From contig NZ_FOKA01000010.1 of assembly GCF_900111925.1 (NCBI RefSeq), positions 98,347-162,346 on the forward strand: a stretch of 64,000 nucleotides of DNA. Reading direction: 5' to 3'. Positions 60,301 through 64,000 of the stretch are shown here, in pieces. Source of the DNA: Cellulomonas marina (GTDB lineage: Bacteria; Actinomycetota; Actinomycetes; Actinomycetales; Cellulomonadaceae). The stretch's first letter is position 1; every line of letters starts with the position of its first letter. Below the pieces are notes generated by a model. That model did not search any database, was not told the DNA's origin, and saw only the letters and a program-made list of their open reading frames with translations. Made by a program: the position numbers and the translations under genes.

Positions 60301-61101
60301 GTGCGGGTGGCGACGTTCAACATCCTCCACGGCCGGTCCCTCGGCGACGGCCGCGTGGACCTGGACCGGTTCGCGGCGGCCGTGGCGTCGCTGGACGCCG
60401 ACGTCCTGGCGCTGCAGGAGGTGGACCGCGCGCAGGAGCGGTCCCTCGGTGCCGACCTCACGACGATCGCCGCCGACGCGATGGGTGCCCCGCACCACCG
60501 TTTCGTCGCGACGATGGCCGGGGCGCCCGGCATGTGGGTCGCCGCGTCCGGCGACGAGCAGCCCGCGTCGGCCGCCTACGGCATCGCCCTGCTGAGCCGG
60601 CGCCCGGTGCGGGAGTGGCGCGTGCTGGCCCTGCCCTCGCCGGGTCGGCGGGCGCCCGTGGTGTTCCCCGGGTCGCGGCGGCCGGTGCTCGTGCGCGACG
60701 AGCCCCGCTGCGCGGTGGCGGCCGTCGTGGAGGGCGACGGCGGCGCGGTGACCGTCGTCGGGACGCACCTGACGTTCATCCCCGGCCGGCGCTCACGGCA
60801 GCTGCGGCACCTCGTCGCCACCACGGCGCGCATGCCCGCGCCGCGCGTCCTCATGGGCGACCTCAACATGGCCGGCGACGAGCCCGCGCGCGTGAGCGGC
60901 ATGCGTGCCCTGGTCACCGCGCCCACGTTCCCGGTCGACGCACCGGCCCGGCAGCTCGACCACGTGCTGGCGGACGGGGAGGTGGAGGCCGCAGGGCCGG
61001 GGCGTGCGGTCGACCTGGGGCTGTCCGACCACCGCGCGCTCGTCGTGGACGTGGTGCTGGGCCGGGTGCCCGTGCCGGGGGCCGGCACCCGCGAGCCCTG
61101 A
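60301..61101 (+). CDS. Endonuclease/exonuclease/phosphatase (EEP) family hydrolase
   Basis: A 266-residue metal-dependent phosphodiesterase/phosphatase fold. Motifs: VRVATFNILHGRSLG (Asn), DVLALQEVDRAQE (Glu), VVGTHLTFIPGRRSRQLRHL (His), RVLMGDLNMAGDEP (Asp, Asn), DHVLADG and LSDHRALVVDV (Asp, His). All catalytic positions are kept. The GTG lies 6 nt after GATGAT, a near-consensus leaderless start. No signal peptide. The substrate (nucleic acid, sphingolipid or inositol phosphate) cannot be told. Confidence 0.88.
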   Translation: MRVATFNILHGRSLGDGRVDLDRFAAAVASLDADVLALQEVDRAQERSLGADLTTIAADAMGAPHHRFVATMAGAPGMWVAASGDEQPASAAYGIALLSRRPVREWRVLALPSPGRRAPVVFPGSRRPVLVRDEPRCAVAAVVEGDGGAVTVVGTHLTFIPGRRSRQLRHLVATTARMPAPRVLMGDLNMAGDEPARVSGMRALVTAPTFPVDAPARQLDHVLADGEVEAAGPGRAVDLGLSDHRALVVDVVLGRVPVPGAGTREP

Positions 61102-61135
61102 CGCCCCGTGGTCACCCCGGTCCTGGCATGCGGGC

Positions 61136-61621
61136 TCAGGCGGTCGGTGGCGGGTCGTCGGTCGGGGACGGGCGTGGAGAGGGCGGGGCGAGGTGACCCC
61201 GCGTGCTCCAGGGCAGGCTCGTGATCGGCGGCGGTGCGGCGGCCGCCCGGGCGGCACGCACCTCGTCGAGCACCTCGCTGAGCTCCCGCTCGCGCGGCGC
61301 GTCGTGGAGGACGAACGTCAGCACGTGGTCCCACTCGGCCCGGGCCGGCCGGGACTGCCGGGCACCCGAGCGGAGCATGTCGTCGATGAACCGCTTGACC
61401 GGGTAGCCCTCCTGCTCGGGCCGCACCAGCGGCAGCCATGCCAGGGCGTCCCCCTGCCGCACGAGCCAGCCGACCGGCTCGCGGCTGCCCGTGGCGGAGG
61501 GCAGGACGCGCGTGACGGTGCCGCGGCCGGTCCAGTCCGGCGCCGGGTAGCGGACGGGGGCGAAGTGACCCGGGCCGGGGGCCGGCGCGTCGCTGCGCGG
61601 CCCCTCGGGGTCGTCGGGCAT
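61136..61621 (-). CDS. Hypothetical protein (161 aa)
   Basis: ATG after CTGGAGG. The protein starts with a Pro-rich part (MPDDPEGPRSDAPAPGPGHF), then SH3-like strands (TRVLPSATGSREPVGWLVRQ, DALAWLPLVRPEQEGYPV) and an amphipathic helix (KRFIDDMLRSG, DVLTFVLHD-like HVLTFVLHDAPRERELSEVL) with a disordered Pro/Ser end. The good ribosome site supports a real gene. No family recognised. Confidence 0.6.
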   Translation of the reverse strand: MPDDPEGPRSDAPAPGPGHFAPVRYPAPDWTGRGTVTRVLPSATGSREPVGWLVRQGDALAWLPLVRPEQEGYPVKRFIDDMLRSGARQSRPARAEWDHVLTFVLHDAPRERELSEVLDEVRAARAAAAPPPITSLPWSTRGHLAPPSPRPSPTDDPPPTA

Positions 61622-62102
61622 GGCGGACCTCCAGGGGGCGGCGACCGCAACCGCCTTCGTGGACGTGCCTGTGGACGTGCTCGTGGAGGTGCTCGGACGG
61701 GCGTGAACGGGCTCCGTGCGGTGCGGTGTCACGGTCACGCTCCCCCCCAGGGCGTCAACATGTGGGGTAACGCTAGCGCTCCTGGCGGTGCGGAATGCGT
61801 CGTCCAGACCCTTCTTCTGCACACGAAGGGGTGGTGTCGCGGCGGTTCGACCGATGTGTCCGATTGCCGAGGTGCAGGACGACGACGGATCTGCCGATGT
61901 CGCTCCGGATCCCGCCGGCGGCGGCCGGGGCGTCGCGGCGGGTGGCGGGACGCGGGGGGCCGCTCGTCGGGCAGGCTGGGCGACGGCGGGACCGGATCGG
62001 CCCAGGCAGCAATTGCGGTGGCCGGTGGCTGCCGATCGTGGATCGGGACCGGTGACGACGGGCGGCGGGCCGTCGTCGGGACGAGGCGTGGGGAGGTCGA
62101 CG
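61622..62102. other. 481-bp divergent intergenic region without a supported gene
   Basis: The frame of the downstream metalloprotease stays open to 61716 but shows no convincing coding pattern, and a good ribosome site argues for the start at 62103. The region holds a short inverted repeat CCCTTC/GAAGGG (61809-61830), a C-run with a GTCAACATG patch around 61740-61762, and a TAACGCTAGCGCT patch near 61770. No clear promoter was found for either neighbour. Confidence 0.5.
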
Positions 62103-63152
62103 GTGGCGGACGACGTGCCGCGGCGGGGTCCGGCTGCGGCGGTCGGCCGGGTCGTCGGGGGCGTGCGCGTGCTCGCCGCCGTGCTGGTGGTCGCGGCGCT
62201 GGCGCTCGTCGTCGGGACGCGGGCGGGGCTGCTGCCCCCGGCCTGGGGTGCGGGGGTCGTGGGCGCGCTGCCACCGGCGCTGGCGACGCCGGCGCAGGAG
62301 CTGCTGGAACCGCGCCGCGGGGACGCGGCGAGACCCGCGGGTGCGCCGGAGGGCGCGGCGCCGGGTGCGTCGGCCGGGCCCTCGGACGCGCCGGGCGGCC
62401 CGGTGGCGATCGGCCCCGATCCCGCACCCGCGTCCGTCGCGCCGCCGGCCGTGTCGCCCCCCGGCGGGCCGCGGCCGGAGGGCTGGCCCAGCCGCAGCGC
62501 GGAGAGCGCGCCAGGACCGCTCGGCAGCCCGCCGCCCGTTCCCGCCACCGGAGGTGCGCACGCCTTCCTCGAGACGCGGCCCGACGGCTCGCCCGTCGCG
62601 TACGACCCCTGCCGCCCCCTGCACTGGGTCGTCAACGCCGTCGGCGCCCCGTCCGGCGCCGACGAGCTCGTCGCCGAGGCCGTGGCCCGGATCGCCGCCG
62701 CCACCGGCCTGCGCTTCGTCGCCGACGGTGCGACCGACGAGCCGCCCGCGCCCGCCCGTCCGTCGTTCCAGCCGGAGCGCTACGGGGATCGCTGGGCGCC
62801 CGTGCTCGTCGCCTGGGTGACGCCCGACGACGCGTCGCCGCTCGCGGGTGACGTCGCGGGCCTCGGCGGGAGCACGGCCTTCGGGCTCGACGGCGGGCCG
62901 CTCGTCTGGGTCACGGGTCAGGTGCAGCTCGACGCCCCGCAGCTGGCGGAGGCGTGGGCAGGTCCGGGCGGGCGTGACCTGGTGCTGGCCGTCGTGACGC
63001 ACGAGCTGGCGCACGTCGTGGGCCTCGACCACGTGGACGACCCGGGGCAGCTCATGTACGCCCCCACGCGGGCCGGCGTCACCGACCTCGCGGACGGGGA
63101 CCGGGCAGGCCTCGCAGCGCTCGGCACGGGGCCCTGCGCGCCGGAGGTGTGA
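62103..63152 (+). CDS. Membrane-anchored matrixin-like zinc metalloprotease
   Basis: About 349 residues from the GTG at 62103, which has GGGGAGG six nt before it. One helix (VRVLAAVLVVAALALVVGTR, about 20-39) is a signal anchor; residues 55-155 are Pro/Ala/Gly-rich and disordered, an extended stalk. The C-terminal domain has HWVVNAVGAPSGADELVAEA, RIAAATGLRFVADGATDEP and the zinc motif THELAHVVGLDHVDDPGQLM: HExxHxxGxxH, with Met in QLMYAP as the Met-turn. This is the metzincin/matrixin signature. It should act outside the cell, on proteins of the envelope or on food polymers. Confidence 0.85.
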   Translation: MADDVPRRGPAAAVGRVVGGVRVLAAVLVVAALALVVGTRAGLLPPAWGAGVVGALPPALATPAQELLEPRRGDAARPAGAPEGAAPGASAGPSDAPGGPVAIGPDPAPASVAPPAVSPPGGPRPEGWPSRSAESAPGPLGSPPPVPATGGAHAFLETRPDGSPVAYDPCRPLHWVVNAVGAPSGADELVAEAVARIAAATGLRFVADGATDEPPAPARPSFQPERYGDRWAPVLVAWVTPDDASPLAGDVAGLGGSTAFGLDGGPLVWVTGQVQLDAPQLAEAWAGPGGRDLVLAVVTHELAHVVGLDHVDDPGQLMYAPTRAGVTDLADGDRAGLAALGTGPCAPEV

Positions 63153-63251
63153 GGACGCGCGGCCGGCGCCGGTGCGCCTGTCGCCGCTGGTCATGCGTCC
63201 TGACCAGAGGCGCACCGCGGGCGTGTCGGTGGTCGGTGGTTGGCTTGCCGC

Positions 63252-64000
63252 ATGCGGACGAGGGCGGGTGCGGCGGGGTCGGGGTCGGGGTCGACCCTGT
63301 TCGACGAGGGTGCGGGCGGTGGTGCCGGGATCGGTACGGCGGACCCGACGTCGTCCTCGACCTCGTCGCGGACGGCGTCGTCGGCCACGGCGTCCTCCTT
63401 GTCGACGCCGGGTGCACAGCCCTCGTCGGACCTGCCGGTGGACATCGATGCGGTGGCGCTGGCGGGTGTGCCGGGGGCGTTGGGTGAGCTGGAGGGGCAG
63501 TTCGAGGCTCTGGTGTCGGCGGTGGCGTCGGCGGAGGCGGCGGTGCGGTCGGCGCAGGCGGTGCGTGCGGTGCTGCTGGCGGCGGCGGTGCAGGTGGGTG
63601 CGTTGGCGGACGAGGTGTCCTGTCACGTGCACGGCCGGCCGGTGACGGCGCAGTCGCGGGATCTGGCGGGGCGGTCGGTGCGGGCGGAGCTGGCGACGGT
63701 GTTGCAGGTGCCGGAGGGCACGGCCACGGGTCTGGTCTCGGATGCGGTGGAGCTGGTGGGGTCCCGGCCGGCGGTGTTGTCGGCGTTGGCGCAGGGGAGG
63801 GTGTCGTACCCGCATGTGCTGAAGTTGTTGGAGGAGACGGCGTCGTTGCCGGTGCAGGTGCGGGTCGCCGCGGATGCGGCGTTGTTGCCGGGGTGCGTCT
63901 CGTGGACGCCGGTGCAGCTGGGGCGGCGGGCGCGGTCGTGGGTGGCGCGTCATCACCCCGAGCCGGTGGCGGTGCGGCATCGGCGGGCGTGCGCGGACCG
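63252..64000 (+). CDS. DUF222 (13E12-type) HNH endonuclease-like protein, N-terminal part
   Basis: The frame opens at the ATG at 63252 and runs off the right edge, giving 249 codons. Residues 1-65 are Ser/Thr/Gly-rich. Then comes a DUF222-type helical region: LGELEGQFEALVSAVASAEA, QVGALADEVSCHVHGRPV, LAGRSVRAELATVLQVPEG, LVGSRPAVLSALAQGRVSYP (the R-V-S-x-x-H core with HVLKLLEE) and RSWVARHHPEPVAVRHRR. Full-length relatives end in an HNH nuclease domain beyond the window. Codon use differs from the neighbours: GTG and TTG dominate for Val and Leu where the other genes use GTC/GTG and CTC/CTG. Confidence 0.8.
   Translation, partial: MRTRAGAAGSGSGSTLFDEGAGGGAGIGTADPTSSSTSSRTASSATASSLSTPGAQPSSDLPVDIDAVALAGVPGALGELEGQFEALVSAVASAEAAVRSAQAVRAVLLAAAVQVGALADEVSCHVHGRPVTAQSRDLAGRSVRAELATVLQVPEGTATGLVSDAVELVGSRPAVLSALAQGRVSYPHVLKLLEETASLPVQVRVAADAALLPGCVSWTPVQLGRRARSWVARHHPEPVAVRHRRACAD

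Noticed and set aside
61716..62102. Upstream extension of the metalloprotease gene
   Set aside because: The added 129 residues have no coherent pattern, and a strong ribosome site precedes the GTG at 62103.

Overview
The window is a chromosomal stretch of very high G+C from an actinobacterium. GTG starts, GTGA/ATGA gene overlaps, a DUF222/HNH-type gene and leaderless promoters (a TANNNT hexamer 6-8 nt before the start codon) all fit. A GH43-type fragment, a GH5 enzyme with a ricin-type lectin module, a LacI regulator and two chemoreceptors suggest a motile polysaccharide degrader of the Cellulomonas/Micrococcales kind; this placement is inference. No tRNA, rRNA, insertion sequence, phage gene or CRISPR array was seen.

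Left part (1-9.3 kb): end of a GH43-type enzyme, a luciferase-like flavin oxidoreductase, phoX behind a good PHO box, an aspartate/glutamate racemase remnant that has lost its 5' end, a methyltransferase, a zinc alcohol dehydrogenase followed by a conserved hypothetical and a NYN-domain protein, and a DedA protein. 9-18 kb: a recC-recB-recD operon joined by 4-bp overlaps. 18-24.8 kb: aldo/keto reductase, ABC-F protein, a dinB-type polymerase whose start sits in a LexA box, an AI-2E family membrane protein and a DUF998 protein.

The most interesting region is 24.9-33 kb. A triple PHO box precedes a 1314-residue single-module membrane NRPS of the Pls/PosA (epsilon-poly-lysine synthetase) type. 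It is translationally coupled to an M1 metallopeptidase. A secreted GH5-CBM13 enzyme and an Sfp-type phosphopantetheinyl transferase lie just beyond on the other strand. The NRPS adenylation pocket, read by hand against GrsA, gives DAESIGTVVK, a lysine-like code. Together these look like a phosphate-controlled homopoly(amino acid) locus with its own carrier activator and a candidate product-trimming or self-protection peptidase.

33-46 kb: DoxX behind a perfect 14-bp palindrome, a GAF-EAL phosphodiesterase, a saccharopine-dehydrogenase-like protein, an FAD oxidoreductase with a Gly-Gly-Thr-Ala repeat, a cold-shock protein beside a fatty acid desaturase with strong terminators between them, a NYN protein, a LacI regulator, a small acidic protein, and an operon of flavin oxidoreductase, ABC ATPase and ABC-2 permease. 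46-64 kb: acyltransferase, two tandem chemoreceptors, MFS and PAP2 proteins, SRPBCC and CBS proteins, an amino acid permease, a paired fluoride channel (crcB), the FAD urate hydroxylase hpxO, a nucleotidyltransferase-fold protein, an EEP-family hydrolase, an anchored matrixin-like metalloprotease and the start of a DUF222/HNH gene with different codon choice.

A recurring feature is in-frame tandem repeats with units of 9, 12 or 15 bp inside otherwise conserved genes (recC, recD, dinB, the FAD oxidoreductase, the NYN protein and the ABC ATPase).
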